Of a stretch of DNA of 64,000 nucleotides, positions 1 through 9,089 are shown piece after piece. Below the pieces are notes generated by a model. It was given only the letters and a program-made list of their open reading frames with translations. It was not told where the DNA came from and searched no databases. How positions within the stretch are numbered: the stretch's first letter is position 1; each line of letters opens with the position of its first letter. The position numbers were made by a program, and so were the translations under genes. This stretch comes from Cryobacterium sp. M96. GTDB taxonomy: Bacteria > Actinomycetota > Actinomycetes > Actinomycetales > Microbacteriaceae. The stretch lies in NCBI RefSeq assembly GCF_002929845.1, contig NZ_PJJS01000043.1:40888-104887 (forward strand). The letters are read 5' to 3'.

Positions 1-111
1 GGGATAGTAAATCATCGGCTTGTCGTAGATGGGCATCAGCTGCTTGGAGATGCCCTTCGTGATCGGCCAGAGCCGTGAACCCGAACCGCCGGCAAGGATG
101 ATTCCGCGCAT
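1..111 (-). CDS. rfbA: Glucose-1-phosphate thymidylyltransferase, 5' part only
   Basis: Only the first 37 codons are inside the window; the gene continues beyond base 1. The enzyme couples dTTP to glucose-1-phosphate, the first step of dTDP-L-rhamnose synthesis. The start ATG is at 109-111 and the visible N-terminus reads [19 protein letters not shown], the nucleotide-binding GGSGSRL loop of sugar nucleotidyltransferases, followed by [16 protein letters not shown], characteristic of RmlA. It starts two bases after the rfbC stop, so the two are co-transcribed and probably translationally coupled. The next genes supply the remaining steps of the same pathway. Confidence 0.9.
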   Translation of the reverse strand, partial: MRGIILAGGSGSRLWPITKGISKQLMPIYDKPMIYYP

Positions 112-113
112 TG

Positions 114-722
114 TTACTTTCCTTCGTTCAGGGAGGTGTAGAAGGCCCGGGCGTCAGCCCAGGTGGGCAGCAGGCCACCGGCAGCGGCTTCGGTCAGGCT
201 CGGGGCATCCGTGTCCTTCGGGGACAGGAGCAGCTCGCCGGCCTCGGGCGGGAAGACCAGGCCGATGTCCGAGTCGAGCGGGTTGATGCCGTGCTCGCGT
301 CCCGGGTTGAAGGGCGCGGTGACAAGGTAGCTGACCGTGGCGTTGTCGGTGAGTGCCACGAAGCAGTGACCGAGACCCTCGGCAATATAAATTGCGCGCC
401 GGTCGGTGTCGTCGAGCAGAACGCTGTCCCACTGCCCGAAGGTCGGGGACCCCACGCGGATGTCGATGACGAAGTCGAGCACTGCGCCATGGGTCGCCGT
501 GACGTACTTCGCCTGGCTCGGCGGGATGTCGGCGAAATGGATGCCGCGCACGGAACCGCGCTTGGACACCGACGTGTTGGCCTGGGCGATGTCGAGGCGG
601 TGCCCGATCGTCTCCTCGAGACGGTCGAAGCGGTACCACTCGAGGAAAACTCCCCGGTCGTCTCCGAACTGCTTCGGAGTGATTTCATAGGAATCGGGGA
701 TGGAGAGTTCGCGAATCTTCAC
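114..722 (-). CDS. rfbC: dTDP-4-dehydrorhamnose 3,5-epimerase
   Basis: A 202-residue cupin-fold RmlC homologue that inverts C3 and C5 of dTDP-4-keto-6-deoxyglucose. Visible hallmarks are [11 protein letters not shown] near residue 21, SVRGIHF near residue 57 with the conserved histidine, and [11 protein letters not shown] near residue 115. Length is slightly above the 180-200 usual for the family. The start is a GTG at 720-722. A TAGGCT -10 box lies six bases upstream on the minus strand, so the transcript is probably leaderless. It forms an operon with rfbA and is divergent from rfbB. Confidence 0.93.
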   Translation of the reverse strand: MKIRELSIPDSYEITPKQFGDDRGVFLEWYRFDRLEETIGHRLDIAQANTSVSKRGSVRGIHFADIPPSQAKYVTATHGAVLDFVIDIRVGSPTFGQWDSVLLDDTDRRAIYIAEGLGHCFVALTDNATVSYLVTAPFNPGREHGINPLDSDIGLVFPPEAGELLLSPKDTDAPSLTEAAAGGLLPTWADARAFYTSLNEGK

Positions 723-794
723 CGCGTAAGCCTACCAAGCGCGTTCCGATAGAATCGCAACGGCACTTTCATCAAACGGAACGGTTACCTCCAT
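723..794. promoter_or_regulatory. Divergent rfbC / rfbB promoter region
   Basis: This 72-bp gap lies between two oppositely oriented rhamnose genes. On the minus strand TAGGCT (729-734) sits six bases before the rfbC GTG, the spacing of leaderless actinobacterial transcripts. On the plus strand TAGAAT (750-755) is a good -10 element for rfbB, giving a leader of about 33 nt. No clear -35 boxes were seen. Confidence 0.55.
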
Positions 795-1781
795 ATGAAG
801 ATCCTCGTCACCGGCGGAGCCGGTTTCATCGGCTCGAACTTTGTTCGGCGCACCCTCGAAGACGCTTACCCGGGCCTCGAAGGAGCCGAGGTCGTTGTGC
901 TCGACGCCCTCACCTACTCGGGCAACCTCGAGAACCTGGCCCCCGTCGCCGGGTCGCCGCGTTACTCGTTCGTGCACGGCGACATCCGTGACGCCGCACT
1001 GCTCGACGAGCTCTTCCCCTCTCTCGACGCCGTGGTGCACTTCGCCGCCGAGTCCCACGTGGACCGCTCGGTGCGCGACGCGTCGATCTTCGTCGAGACG
1101 AACGTGCTCGGCACGCAGCAGCTGCTCGACGCGGCGCTCCGCCACGACCTGGCCCGGTTCGTGCACGTCTCCACCGACGAGGTCTACGGCTCCATCGCCG
1201 AGGGATCGTGGAACGAGGAGCGCGCGCTGGAGCCGAACTCCCCCTACTCCGCGTCGAAGGCCGGCAGCGACCTGCTCGCGCGCAGCTACCACCGCACGCA
1301 CGGTCTGAATATCTCGATCACGCGCTGCTCGAACAACTACGGGCCGTACCACTTCCCGGAGAAGGTCATCCCGCTGTTCGTCACCAACCTGATCGACGGC
1401 TTGCACGTTCCCCTCTATGGCGAGGGAAACAACATCCGTGACTGGCTGCACGTGGACGACCACACTCGCGCCATCGCGATGGTGCTCGTCGGCGGCCGCG
1501 CCGGTGAGATCTACAACATCGGCGGCGGCACCGAGCTGACCAACAAGGAGCTCACGCAGATGCTGCTCGACTCCACCGGCAAGGACTGGTCCTACGTCGA
1601 CCGCGTCGCCGACCGCCTCGGCCACGACCTGCGCTACTCCGTGGATATCTCGAAGATCCAGGCCGAACTCGGCTACGCGCCCCTGGTTCCGTTCGAGCAG
1701 GGGCTCGCGGACGTCGTGCAGTGGTACCGCGACAACCGCACCTGGTGGGAGCCGCTCAAGGCCCGTGCGGCATTGAGCTGA
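795..1781 (+). CDS. rfbB: dTDP-glucose 4,6-dehydratase
   Basis: A 328-residue extended short-chain dehydrogenase of the RmlB family, which oxidises and dehydrates dTDP-glucose to dTDP-4-keto-6-deoxyglucose. The NAD-binding TGGAGFIGSNFVR is at residues 6-18. DALTYSGNLENL, HFAAESHVDRS, the STDEVYGS motif and the YSASKAGSD motif (Tyr-X3-Lys) follow in the usual order, then RCSNNYGPYHFPEK and the substrate segment RDWLHVDDH. The length is normal. The stop TGA overlaps the rfbD ATG by one base, so the two are translated together. Confidence 0.95.
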   Translation: MKILVTGGAGFIGSNFVRRTLEDAYPGLEGAEVVVLDALTYSGNLENLAPVAGSPRYSFVHGDIRDAALLDELFPSLDAVVHFAAESHVDRSVRDASIFVETNVLGTQQLLDAALRHDLARFVHVSTDEVYGSIAEGSWNEERALEPNSPYSASKAGSDLLARSYHRTHGLNISITRCSNNYGPYHFPEKVIPLFVTNLIDGLHVPLYGEGNNIRDWLHVDDHTRAIAMVLVGGRAGEIYNIGGGTELTNKELTQMLLDSTGKDWSYVDRVADRLGHDLRYSVDISKIQAELGYAPLVPFEQGLADVVQWYRDNRTWWEPLKARAALS

Positions 1782-2635
1782 TGACCCGCTATCTGATCAC
1801 CGGCGCGGCCGGGATGCTCGGACGCGACCTGCAGGCCGCGCTCGCCGGCCGCGACGTCACAGCGTTCGACCGCACCGAGCTGGACATCACCGACCGGGCC
1901 GCGGTTCTGGCTCAGGTCGTCGGCTACGACGTCATCATCAACGCCGCCGCATACACGCAGGTGGACGACGCCGAGACGCATGAGGATGCCGCGTACGCGA
2001 TCAACGCGACCGGCCCCCACAACCTGGCGCTGGCCGCATCCGCCACCGGGGCGAAGCTCGTGCAGATCTCCACCGACTACGTGTTCGACGGCAGCGCCAC
2101 CGCACCCTACGCGGAGGACACCGAGATCGACCCGATCTCCGCCTACGGCCGCACCAAGGCCGCCGGCGAGGCGTTCGTTCTGCAGGAACACCCGGCGGGC
2201 AGCTACATCGTGCGCACGGCCTGGCTCTACGGCCAACACGGCCCGAACTTCCCCAAGACCATGCTGAAGCTGGCTGCAGCCCGCGACACCCTCAGCGTCG
2301 TCGACGACCAGGTCGGTCAGCCAACCTGGACCGCCGACCTGGCCGCGCAGATCGTCACCCTGCTCGATTCCGACGCGCCCGCCGGCATCTACCACGGGAC
2401 CAGCTCCGGCGTGACGAGCTGGTTCGGCTTCGCCCAGGCCGTCTTCGCCACGGCCGGCCTTGACCCTGAACGGGTCACTCCGACCGACAGTTCGCAGTTC
2501 GTGCGCCCGGCCCCCCGGCCCTCGTATTCGGTGCTCGGCCACGATGCCTGGGCTACCGCCGGGCTGTCCCCCATTCGCGACTGGCGCGAGGCTCTGGCCG
2601 CGGCGGCCGAGCAGGGGATCTTCGCGGACCAATGA
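1781..2635 (+). CDS. rfbD: dTDP-4-dehydrorhamnose reductase
   Basis: A 284-residue RmlD homologue that reduces dTDP-4-keto-L-rhamnose to dTDP-L-rhamnose, the last step of the pathway. The N-terminus MTRYLITGAAGMLGRDL is the nucleotide-binding motif, followed by AAYTQVDDAE, STDYVFDG and the YGRTKAAGE catalytic Tyr-X3-Lys. The ATG at 1781 is preferred to a longer in-frame reading because it overlaps the rfbB stop and places the Rossmann strand at residue 3. Its own stop overlaps the next gene by four bases (ATGA). Confidence 0.94.
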   Translation: MTRYLITGAAGMLGRDLQAALAGRDVTAFDRTELDITDRAAVLAQVVGYDVIINAAAYTQVDDAETHEDAAYAINATGPHNLALAASATGAKLVQISTDYVFDGSATAPYAEDTEIDPISAYGRTKAAGEAFVLQEHPAGSYIVRTAWLYGQHGPNFPKTMLKLAAARDTLSVVDDQVGQPTWTADLAAQIVTLLDSDAPAGIYHGTSSGVTSWFGFAQAVFATAGLDPERVTPTDSSQFVRPAPRPSYSVLGHDAWATAGLSPIRDWREALAAAAEQGIFADQ

Positions 2636-3777
2636 CCACACTGAGAGTCGTCCTGGACCAGATGATTGCACCGGTCCCGGGTGGCATCGGGCGTTACACC
2701 GAAGAGCTGACCCGGGCCCTGATCGCGGCGGCGCCGGCCGGTTGCGACGTCGAAGGAATCGTGTCGTCGTCGTCGGCCGAGCACTACGCCAGGGTCGAAA
2801 CGTCCCTGCCGGGTCTGGCCAGTCTGCACAAGACCACGTTGCCGCGGCGCGAGCTCACGGCGGCCTGGCAACTGGGCATCGCCAACAGTTCCGGGTCGGG
2901 CATGATCCATGCCCCCTCCCTGCTGGCGCCCCTGCGAAAGCACAGCATCGTCAACGACGGCACCCAGGTGACCGTCACCATTCACGACGTGCTGGCCTGG
3001 ACGCATCCGGAGGCGCTCACTCCGGCGACCGTCGCCTGGACGAAGGTCATGGTCAAACGCGCCCGCAAACACGCGGATGCGATCGTGGTCCCCAGCCACG
3101 CCGTGGCCCACCAGCTCGCGAACATCGTCGACCTCGGCGATCGCGTGCGGGTGATCGGCGGCGGAATCGGAAGCGGCCTCCGCCTTCCGTCGAACTCCTC
3201 CGCGACGGAGATCATCGCGGAACGCCTGGCGTTGCCGAACGAGTACATCGTCACCGTCGGCACGCTCGAGCCGCGGAAGGCCATCACGGCGCTGATCACC
3301 GCCCTGGGCCTGACGGGAGCGCCGGATCTCCCGCTGATCGTTCTGGGACCGGCCGCCTGGGGTGAACTCGACGTGGCATCCGTCGCCGACGAGGCCGGCC
3401 TCCCCTGGGGCCGGGTGCGCGCCCTGAACGGGCTGACCGACGAAGAGTTGGCCGTGGTCATCTCCCGGGCGGCAGTGTTCGTCTACCCCAGCCGGGAAGA
3501 AGGCTTCGCCGGGCCGATGATCCAGGCGTTTTACCTGGGCACCCCGGTCGTGCATTCGGACGCCCCGGCCCTGGTCGAGGCCGCCGGCGACGCGGGGCTA
3601 GTCGTCGAGCGTGAGGATGCATCCGGGTACCCCGAGCGACTGGCTGCGGCCGTCACCCAGGTGCTGAGCGACACCACTCTCGCAAACCGGCTGCGCATCT
3701 TCGGTAGCGATCGAGCCCAGGCCTTCACCTGGCGCGATTCCGCCGAGCGCATCTGGCTGCTGCACGCGGACCTGTAA
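2632..3777 (+). CDS. GT4-family glycosyltransferase
   Basis: A 381-residue GT-B fold glycosyltransferase. The N-terminal half begins with VVLDQMIAPVPGGIGRYTEEL, with the glycine-rich acceptor-side loop. The C-terminal half contains GTLEPRK (near residue 206), a Rossmann nucleotide-sugar site, and the GT4 signature PSREEGFAGPMIQAFYLGTPVV with the E-X7-E-type acidic residues. Its fusion by ATGA overlap to rfbD suggests it uses dTDP-rhamnose or mannose to build a rhamnose-containing wall glycan. The donor and acceptor cannot be read from sequence. There is no signal peptide or membrane segment. Confidence 0.85.
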   Translation: MTTLRVVLDQMIAPVPGGIGRYTEELTRALIAAAPAGCDVEGIVSSSSAEHYARVETSLPGLASLHKTTLPRRELTAAWQLGIANSSGSGMIHAPSLLAPLRKHSIVNDGTQVTVTIHDVLAWTHPEALTPATVAWTKVMVKRARKHADAIVVPSHAVAHQLANIVDLGDRVRVIGGGIGSGLRLPSNSSATEIIAERLALPNEYIVTVGTLEPRKAITALITALGLTGAPDLPLIVLGPAAWGELDVASVADEAGLPWGRVRALNGLTDEELAVVISRAAVFVYPSREEGFAGPMIQAFYLGTPVVHSDAPALVEAAGDAGLVVEREDASGYPERLAAAVTQVLSDTTLANRLRIFGSDRAQAFTWRDSAERIWLLHADL

Positions 3778-3827
3778 CAGCACCACCGAGTCCGGGGCCG
3801 TTCGACCGAACCCGAACCCAACCGACC

Positions 3828-5189
3828 CTACGGAGCCGGTTCCGCCGTGGGCGGCGGAACCAGGGCGGCTTCGATCAGGCTGCGGATGACGTCGTAATCG
3901 GGATCCTCCGGGTCGACGTCGTTTTCCGGCACCAACTCGACGGACTGGATCGGCAGCGCCTTCGTCTTCGACGCCAGGTGCGTGAAATAGCCGAGCATGC
4001 CCTGAGGGATGTCGGTCTTCACGACCTGGCTGCCGGCCGATGCAACCGCCTGGAACTTCGTCAGCACGTTGGCGGGGCTCGCCTGCTGCAGGATCGCCTC
4101 CTGCACCTGCCGCTGCCGCACCATCCGGTCGTAGTCGCTCGTGTCATGGCGTGAGCGTGCGTACCAGAGGGCGTGGTACCCGTCCATGTGCTGCCTGCCG
4201 GGCTCGAACCAGAAGGCAACCTCGGTGAAGGTCTCGTCGGTATGCACGGGGACACGGTGGTCGACGTTGATGTCGACTCCGCCGAGCGCGTCGACGAGGT
4301 CGGAGAATCCCTGCATGTCGATCAATGCGTAGTACTGGATCGTCAGCCCGGTCACGCCCTGGGCCGCGTCGCGCATACCTTCGATGCCCGGTTCGCTGCC
4401 GCTGCCGACAGCATCCGGGTACATCTCCGGGCTCTTCACCTCCACCTCGGTGTAGATCGAGTTCAGCATGCACGCGGAGACCTCACAGCCGTCGATCGAT
4501 CCGTACCCTTCCGGGTACAGGTCGGCGAGTGGCCCCGCAGAGAACGGCACGTCCTCCAGGTTGCGCGGCAAGCCGATCATGCTGGCCTGGCCGGTCTCCG
4601 CATCGATGCTGACCACGGAGATGCTGTCGGGGCGTAGACCCTCACGGTCGGGGCCGGCGTCGCCGCCGAGCAGCAGGATGTTGTAGCGGCCGTCGGAGGG
4701 CGGCTCCGTCGGGCCTGCCACGAAGACCGAGGAGAGGAACCCGCTGGCCGTCGTGGCCACGTACGCGCCGTACCCGGCCGTGCCGACCACGCCCACCATC
4801 AGCACCGTCGCGAGCCCGGCGATGATCGGGCGGGCCTTGGGGGTGGCGCGCACGAGGCGCACGAGGCGCAGCGTGTCCAGGGACAGGATCAGCCAGACCA
4901 CACCGGAGAAGGCCAGCAGCAGGGCGGCCGCCCACAGGCCGATCGAGTTGGTGAACACGGTCAGAGCGACGGCAGGCCAGAGAGTGTAGACGACCCCCAC
5001 GACCACCGCGAGGGCGAGCAGCGTGAGCGTCATGCCGAGGCCGAACCGGCCGAGCCGACGGTTGCCGGCCAGCACCTGCGCGGAGCCGGGCAGCACGAAG
5101 TTGAGCACGACGAGCCACCAGGCCCGTTTGGTCATGATCGGGGCGGACCCGAGATCCGGATGCCGGATCGGCGTGCGTGCACTGATCAT
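3828..5189 (-). CDS. LytR-CpsA-Psr (LCP) family wall-polymer ligase
   Basis: A 453-residue membrane protein. LCP enzymes transfer lipid-linked glycans to peptidoglycan on the outer face of the membrane. Four hydrophobic segments lie between about residues 24 and 150, more than the single anchor typical of the family. The extracellular LCP domain follows, with [20 protein letters not shown], the [14 protein letters not shown] strand and the [19 protein letters not shown] signature carrying the pyrophosphate-binding arginines. The start overlaps the purE stop by four bases; a second Met 18 codons later is an alternative. Nearby rhamnose genes make attachment of a rhamnose-containing polymer a reasonable inference. 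Confidence 0.88.
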   Translation of the reverse strand: MISARTPIRHPDLGSAPIMTKRAWWLVVLNFVLPGSAQVLAGNRRLGRFGLGMTLTLLALAVVVGVVYTLWPAVALTVFTNSIGLWAAALLLAFSGVVWLILSLDTLRLVRLVRATPKARPIIAGLATVLMVGVVGTAGYGAYVATTASGFLSSVFVAGPTEPPSDGRYNILLLGGDAGPDREGLRPDSISVVSIDAETGQASMIGLPRNLEDVPFSAGPLADLYPEGYGSIDGCEVSACMLNSIYTEVEVKSPEMYPDAVGSGSEPGIEGMRDAAQGVTGLTIQYYALIDMQGFSDLVDALGGVDINVDHRVPVHTDETFTEVAFWFEPGRQHMDGYHALWYARSRHDTSDYDRMVRQRQVQEAILQQASPANVLTKFQAVASAGSQVVKTDIPQGMLGYFTHLASKTKALPIQSVELVPENDVDPEDPDYDVIRSLIEAALVPPPTAEPAP

Positions 5190-5722
5190 AGTTTTGCTTG
5201 GAGGTCCAGGTTCTTCTGCTCGACTTGTGCGGCGAGCATCTCCCGATAGCCGAGCAGCTTGACCCGCAGGGAGTCGTCGGCGATGGCGAGGACCTTGACG
5301 GCGATCAGGCCGGCGTTGCGTGCTCCGCCGATGGAGACGGTGGCCACGGGCACCCCGGCCGGCATCTGCACGATCGACAGGAGCGAGTCCAGGCCGTCGA
5401 GCCGACCCAGCGGAACGGGCACGCCCACCACCGGCAGGGTGGTCACGGCCGCGAGCATGCCGGGCAGGTGGGCGGCGCCGCCGGCGCCGGCGATGATCAC
5501 CCGGATGCCGCGCGCATGGGCGCTCTGGCCGTAGGCGATCATCTTCTCCGGGGTGCGGTGCGCGGAAACGACCTGCACCTCGAAGGGAACGTCGAAGTCG
5601 CGCAGGAGTTGCGCCGCGTCGCTCATCACCGGCCAGTCGGAATCGGAGCCCATCACGACGCCGACCAGCGGCACCAGGGCGGTTTCGCGCGGGGCGGTCT
5701 CGAGCTCAGAGTTGTCTGTCAC
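5186..5722 (-). CDS. purE: N5-carboxyaminoimidazole ribonucleotide mutase
   Basis: A 178-residue class I PurE, which converts N5-CAIR to CAIR in purine synthesis. After a short extension the core begins [20 protein letters not shown], the CAIR-binding loop, followed by [11 protein letters not shown] with the catalytic histidine and [14 protein letters not shown]. These match the class I family closely. The start is a GTG at 5720-5722 with AGGA eight bases upstream. It follows purK by 18 bases and overlaps the LCP gene by four, so the three form one operon. Confidence 0.95.
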   Translation of the reverse strand: MTDNSELETAPRETALVPLVGVVMGSDSDWPVMSDAAQLLRDFDVPFEVQVVSAHRTPEKMIAYGQSAHARGIRVIIAGAGGAAHLPGMLAAVTTLPVVGVPVPLGRLDGLDSLLSIVQMPAGVPVATVSIGGARNAGLIAVKVLAIADDSLRVKLLGYREMLAAQVEQKNLDLQAKL

Positions 5723-5740
5723 GCAGTCGATCCTATTTGG

Positions 5741-6877
5741 TCAGTCCTGAAAAACTGCCGCTGCGGCCCGCGCCTGGTACGCGACGAGGTCCAAATCGTC
5801 CCCACCGACGGTCACGTGGCCGACCTTGCGCCCCGGCCGGGGGTCCTTGCCGTAGGTGTGCACCTTGGCGGCCGGGTAGGCCTCGAACGCGGTCGGGTAG
5901 CGCGCGGACAGGGGCTCCGACGCCGGCCCGCCGAGGATGTTGACCATGACCGTCCACGGGTCCCTGACGTCGGTCGCCCCGAGGGGAAGGTCGAGCACGG
6001 CGCGCAGGTGCTGCTCGAACTGGCTCGTCGTCGACCCCTCGATCGACCAGTGGCCGCTGTTGTGTGGGCGCATCGCCAACTCGTTGACCAGGATGCGCTC
6101 ATCCGTCGTCTCGAACAGTTCGACGGCCAGCATGCCGGTGGCGCCGATGCCCTCGGCGATGCGCACGGCGATGTCGGCGGCGGCCCGGGCCAGCCTGCCC
6201 TCGGACTGAGGTGCGGGCGCGATGACCTCGGCACAGACGCCGCCCTGCTGCACGGTCTCCACCACGGGCCAGAGCGCGATCTGGCCGGACGGGCGTCGCG
6301 CGACCAACTGGGCGAGCTCGCGACGGAACTCGACCAGCTCCTCCACCAGGAGGGCGCCGTCGTTGCCGTCTTCGGCGAGCGCGGCGAACCAGTCGTCGGC
6401 CTCATGCTCGTGGGTGACCAGCCGAACGCCCTTGCCGTCGTAGCCGCCGCGGGCCGTCTTGACGACCCCGCGACTGTTGTGGGCGGCCAGGAACGCGCCC
6501 AACTCGGCGGCGTTCTCGACCCGCGCCCAGTCGGGCACGGGCAGACCCAGCTCGCTCAGGCGCTGACGCATCAACAGCTTGTCCTGGGCGAAGAGCAGCG
6601 CGTCGGGGCCCGGGTGCACGGCCACGCCCCTGGCCACAAGCTCGCGCAGGATCCCCTGCGGCACGTGCTCGTGGTCGAACGTGACGACGTCGACGGTGTC
6701 GGCGAAGGCCAGCACCACGTCTCGGTCGCGGTAGTCGCCCACCTGCACCGCGGCCAGGTCGGCCGACATGCCCTCGTTCTCGGCCAGCACCCGGATCCGG
6801 ATGCCCAGGTTGACGGCCGCCGGAATCATCATCCTGGCCAACTGGCCGCCGCCGATAACGCCCACAGTCGTGTTCAT
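5741..6877 (-). CDS. purK: N5-carboxyaminoimidazole ribonucleotide synthase
   Basis: A 378-residue ATP-grasp enzyme that carboxylates AIR using ATP and bicarbonate and supplies the substrate of PurE. The N-terminal GVIGGGQLARMM loop starts at residue 5. The ATP-grasp core shows VVKTARGGYDGKG (near residue 140), LLVEELVEFRREL and ERILVNELAMRPHNSGHWS with metal-binding Glu and Asn. The ATG at 6875-6877 is chosen over an upstream in-frame start because it has GGTGGAG four bases before it and places the GGGQ loop at the usual position. It leads the purK-purE-LCP operon. Confidence 0.94.
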   Translation of the reverse strand: MNTTVGVIGGGQLARMMIPAAVNLGIRIRVLAENEGMSADLAAVQVGDYRDRDVVLAFADTVDVVTFDHEHVPQGILRELVARGVAVHPGPDALLFAQDKLLMRQRLSELGLPVPDWARVENAAELGAFLAAHNSRGVVKTARGGYDGKGVRLVTHEHEADDWFAALAEDGNDGALLVEELVEFRRELAQLVARRPSGQIALWPVVETVQQGGVCAEVIAPAPQSEGRLARAAADIAVRIAEGIGATGMLAVELFETTDERILVNELAMRPHNSGHWSIEGSTTSQFEQHLRAVLDLPLGATDVRDPWTVMVNILGGPASEPLSARYPTAFEAYPAAKVHTYGKDPRPGRKVGHVTVGGDDLDLVAYQARAAAAVFQD

Positions 6878-6997
6878 CGCTCCACCAATTCCTTGGTACC
6901 GGTCATTGCCGGTACGGGTTCTCTCAGGCTGCAGGCTGGACCTCGCCGTAGACTCGGGTTCTCGACTTCTATCTTTGCCCATCATTCGGAGGGATGC

Positions 6998-7489
6998 ATG
7001 CCGAGTACACAGCGCCGATCAGCACGGCTTCTGGCCTTCGTCCACCAACTCGGCAAGTTCGGGGCTGTCGGCCTCGTCGGTTTCGTCGTGGACTTCACGG
7101 TCTTCAACCTGCTGCGCACCACGGTTTTCGACCCCGCCTTGGTGGAGTCCGGACCGATCTATGCCAAGGTCGTGTCGACCACGCTGGCCATCATTGTGAA
7201 CTGGATCGGCAACCGCTTCTGGACCTTCGGGGCCAACCGCCAGTCGCGCACGTTGCGCGAGGCGGCCGAGTTCTTCGCGGTCAGTCTCGTCGGCATGGCC
7301 ATCGGCCTCGCCTGCCTCTGGGTCAGCCGCTACGGGCTCGGCTACACCAGCCTGCTCGCCGACAACATCTCGTCGAACGTGATCGGGCTGGGGCTGGGCT
7401 CGGCCTTCCGTTTCGTGCTCTACCGGCACTGGGTGTTCTCCCCGCGGCGCGCGGCGACGGCCGACTCGGAGCGGGCGCTGGCTGCCTAG
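6998..7489 (+). CDS. GtrA-family membrane protein
   Basis: A 163-residue protein with four transmembrane segments (about residues 22-44, 58-76, 90-110 and 120-142), the whole length of a GtrA/DPMS domain. GtrA proteins are linked to movement of polyprenyl-phosphate sugars in cell-envelope glycan synthesis. Motifs seen are KFGAVGLVGFVVDFTVFNLL and VNWIGNRFWTFG near residues 68-79, and FRFVLYRHWVF near the C-terminus. The ATG at 6998 has CGGAGGG upstream. Another ATG at 6994 is in a different frame. The stop overlaps that of the convergent PH-domain gene. Confidence 0.88.
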   Translation: MPSTQRRSARLLAFVHQLGKFGAVGLVGFVVDFTVFNLLRTTVFDPALVESGPIYAKVVSTTLAIIVNWIGNRFWTFGANRQSRTLREAAEFFAVSLVGMAIGLACLWVSRYGLGYTSLLADNISSNVIGLGLGSAFRFVLYRHWVFSPRRAATADSERALAA

Positions 7490-8043
7490 CGGGAGCCCCA
7501 GCGCGCGGTCTCGTCGGCGAGTGCTGACTGTTCCTGGCGGCGCAAGCCCATCAAGGTATGCGAGGACTCCATCAGGTCGTGCAACACCTGTTGCACCAGG
7601 GTGGCGTTGGGCACGTCTTTCAAGACGAGCGGATGCTCCAGCCCGGCGTTGATCAGAACGTCACCCGAGTGGGCCAGCGACTGCAGCCAGTTCTGGCGCA
7701 CCGTCACGTCGTAGCCGCGGCTGTGCAGCAATTCCTGGCGGGTGCGCACGAAGAATCCGTGCCGGAAGATGATGCGCCGGGTGGTGATCGTGTAGCGGTT
7801 GTTCAGCCACGACATCAGCGGCAGTAGCCAGAGCAGCAGCACGAGGGCGGCCGCGGCAGCCAGCAGCGCGATATTCTGCCACGGCTCCGGCAGGGAACCG
7901 TAGAAGTACCCGGTGGCCGCGGAAATGGCCAGCAGCGCCAGGGTGGGCCAGAACAGGATTCGGGCGTGCGGCCGGAGCCCGGCCACGACCGACTCGGCCG
8001 GGGGAAGCACCTCCGCCGCCGCGAAGCCCGCTGTCTTTGTCAT
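7486..8043 (-). CDS. PH-domain (bPH2, YdbS-like) membrane protein
   Basis: A 185-residue protein with two hydrophobic helices (about residues 28-47 and 57-80), then a bacterial PH-like domain with NRYTITTRRIIFRHGFFVRTRQEL and a following RGYDVTVRQNWLQSL. The function of this family is not established. It sits next to birA and purEK in many actinobacteria, and the conserved position is the main clue. It follows birA by six bases on the same strand. TATTAA six bases before its ATG is a possible leaderless promoter inside the birA stop. Confidence 0.85.
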   Translation of the reverse strand: MTKTAGFAAAEVLPPAESVVAGLRPHARILFWPTLALLAISAATGYFYGSLPEPWQNIALLAAAAALVLLLWLLPLMSWLNNRYTITTRRIIFRHGFFVRTRQELLHSRGYDVTVRQNWLQSLAHSGDVLINAGLEHPLVLKDVPNATLVQQVLHDLMESSHTLMGLRRQEQSALADETARWGSR

Positions 8044-8049
8044 AATCTA

Positions 8050-8892
8050 TTAATACCGCAGGTGGGTGACATCCCCGGCGGCGACAGCCTGCAATTCGCC
8101 GCTCGCCTGGTCTTCGACGATGAGCCGGCCGCTCCGGTCGAGCGCAATAGCGGTGCCGACCAGGTCGGTGCCACCGGGCAGTTCCACCCGCACGACCCCG
8201 CCGAGCGTGCCGCACGCTTCGGTCACCGCGCGCAACAGCCCGCTTTGGACCGGGTCGCCCTCCGCGTCGAGGAAGGCCCGGGTGAGCTGCCGCAGTTCGG
8301 TGAGGTAGCGGGCGAGCACGGCATCCGGATCGGGGGCCGAACCGGTCACCAGCAGCAGCGACGTCGAGGTGAGCGTGGGCAGGTCGTGCTCGTCGAGGGA
8401 CACGTTCAGGCCGGCGCCGATAACCAGCCCCTGCGCGCCGGGCAGCAGCTCCGAGAGGATGCCCGACACCTTGTAACCGTCGATCAGCACGTCGTTGGGC
8501 CATTTCAGGGTGACCTCGTGTCGGGGCGCCTCCTCGCCGGGTTCGTCCACCCGGGCTGCCAGGCTCGCCTCGACGACCGCGCGCACGGCCCGGGTCATCG
8601 CGGCTCCGGCGAGCAGGGGGAACCAGCCGAAGTGGTCGATCGGGAGCGGGGCGGCCGAGGCTCTCGGGCGGAGCAGCACCGAGATGGCGAGCGACTTTCC
8701 GGTGGGGGCGAGCCAGGTGCGACCCAGTCGGCCGCGACCGCGGGTCTGGTTGTCGGTGACGACCGTCGACAGGTCGGGCCAGGCTGCGGCATCCTCGCCC
8801 GCAGTGTGGGCGACGAGCACGTCGTTCGTCGACCCGGTCTCGGGTAGGTACTCGAAACGCGGCACGACCTCGCGGCTGAGCGGAAACTCCAT
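8050..8892 (-). CDS. birA: Biotin--[acetyl-CoA-carboxylase] ligase
   Basis: A 280-residue biotin protein ligase, which activates biotin as biotinyl-AMP and attaches it to the lysine of the carrier domain of acyl-CoA carboxylase, here probably AccA at 16611-18416. Motifs are LPETGSTNDVL near residue 16, the biotinyl-AMP loop TRGRGRLGRTWLAPTG near residue 49, and LKWPNDVLIDGYKVSGIL near residue 125. There is no N-terminal HTH, so this is a group I enzyme that does not repress its own operon. The ATG at 8890-8892 has AGGGAGAGA upstream. A palindromic repeat lies directly upstream at 8906-8996. Confidence 0.94.
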   Translation of the reverse strand: MEFPLSREVVPRFEYLPETGSTNDVLVAHTAGEDAAAWPDLSTVVTDNQTRGRGRLGRTWLAPTGKSLAISVLLRPRASAAPLPIDHFGWFPLLAGAAMTRAVRAVVEASLAARVDEPGEEAPRHEVTLKWPNDVLIDGYKVSGILSELLPGAQGLVIGAGLNVSLDEHDLPTLTSTSLLLVTGSAPDPDAVLARYLTELRQLTRAFLDAEGDPVQSGLLRAVTEACGTLGGVVRVELPGGTDLVGTAIALDRSGRLIVEDQASGELQAVAAGDVTHLRY

Positions 8893-8905
8893 CTGATTCT
8901 CTCTC

Positions 8906-8996
8906 CCTGTGGCTAACTCCTGTAATTCTGGCGAATACGAGCGCAAATGGCACAATTCACGCCCGAATCCGCCAATCCTCAGGAGTTGGCCACAGG
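8906..8996. repeat. Palindromic repeat element, family A, divergent copy (A1)
   Basis: A 91-bp element between birA and accD. The left arm CCTGTGGCTAACTCCTG (8906-8922) and right arm CAGGAGTTGGCCACAGG (8980-8996) are inverted complements with one mismatch. A further short inverted match TGGCG (8929-8933) and CGCCA (8970-8974) extends the hairpin. The GTGGCYAACTC end is shared with the elements at 42.5-44.1 kb, but the interior is different. It falls in the 5' region of birA, 14 bases from its start codon. Confidence 0.8.
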
Positions 8997-9073
8997 AAGG
9001 CAGACGCACCCGACCAGCAAACCGGCCGGTTTTTGTAGACAATCGTCAACGATCGGGAGCAGGGGCTGGCCGG

Positions 9074-9089
9074 TAGAGTGAACCGCGTG
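9074..9089 (+). promoter_or_regulatory. Leaderless promoter deciding the accD start
   Basis: TAGAGT at 9074-9079 is followed by seven bases and then GTG at 9087. This is the spacing at which transcription starts on the first base of the start codon. There is no Shine-Dalgarno sequence. It favours the GTG at 9087 over the in-frame GTG at 9078, which lies inside the -10 box. Confidence 0.6.

Noticed and set aside
3778..3827. A terminator between the glycosyltransferase and the LCP gene
   Set aside because: Only GTTCG/CGAAC-type short inverted matches are present; too weak to call.
5198..7489. A 763-codon open frame on the plus strand across purE, purK and gtrA
   Set aside because: Only its last 163 codons (gtrA) have family similarity and a ribosome site; the rest is the antisense of purK and purE kept open by GC bias.
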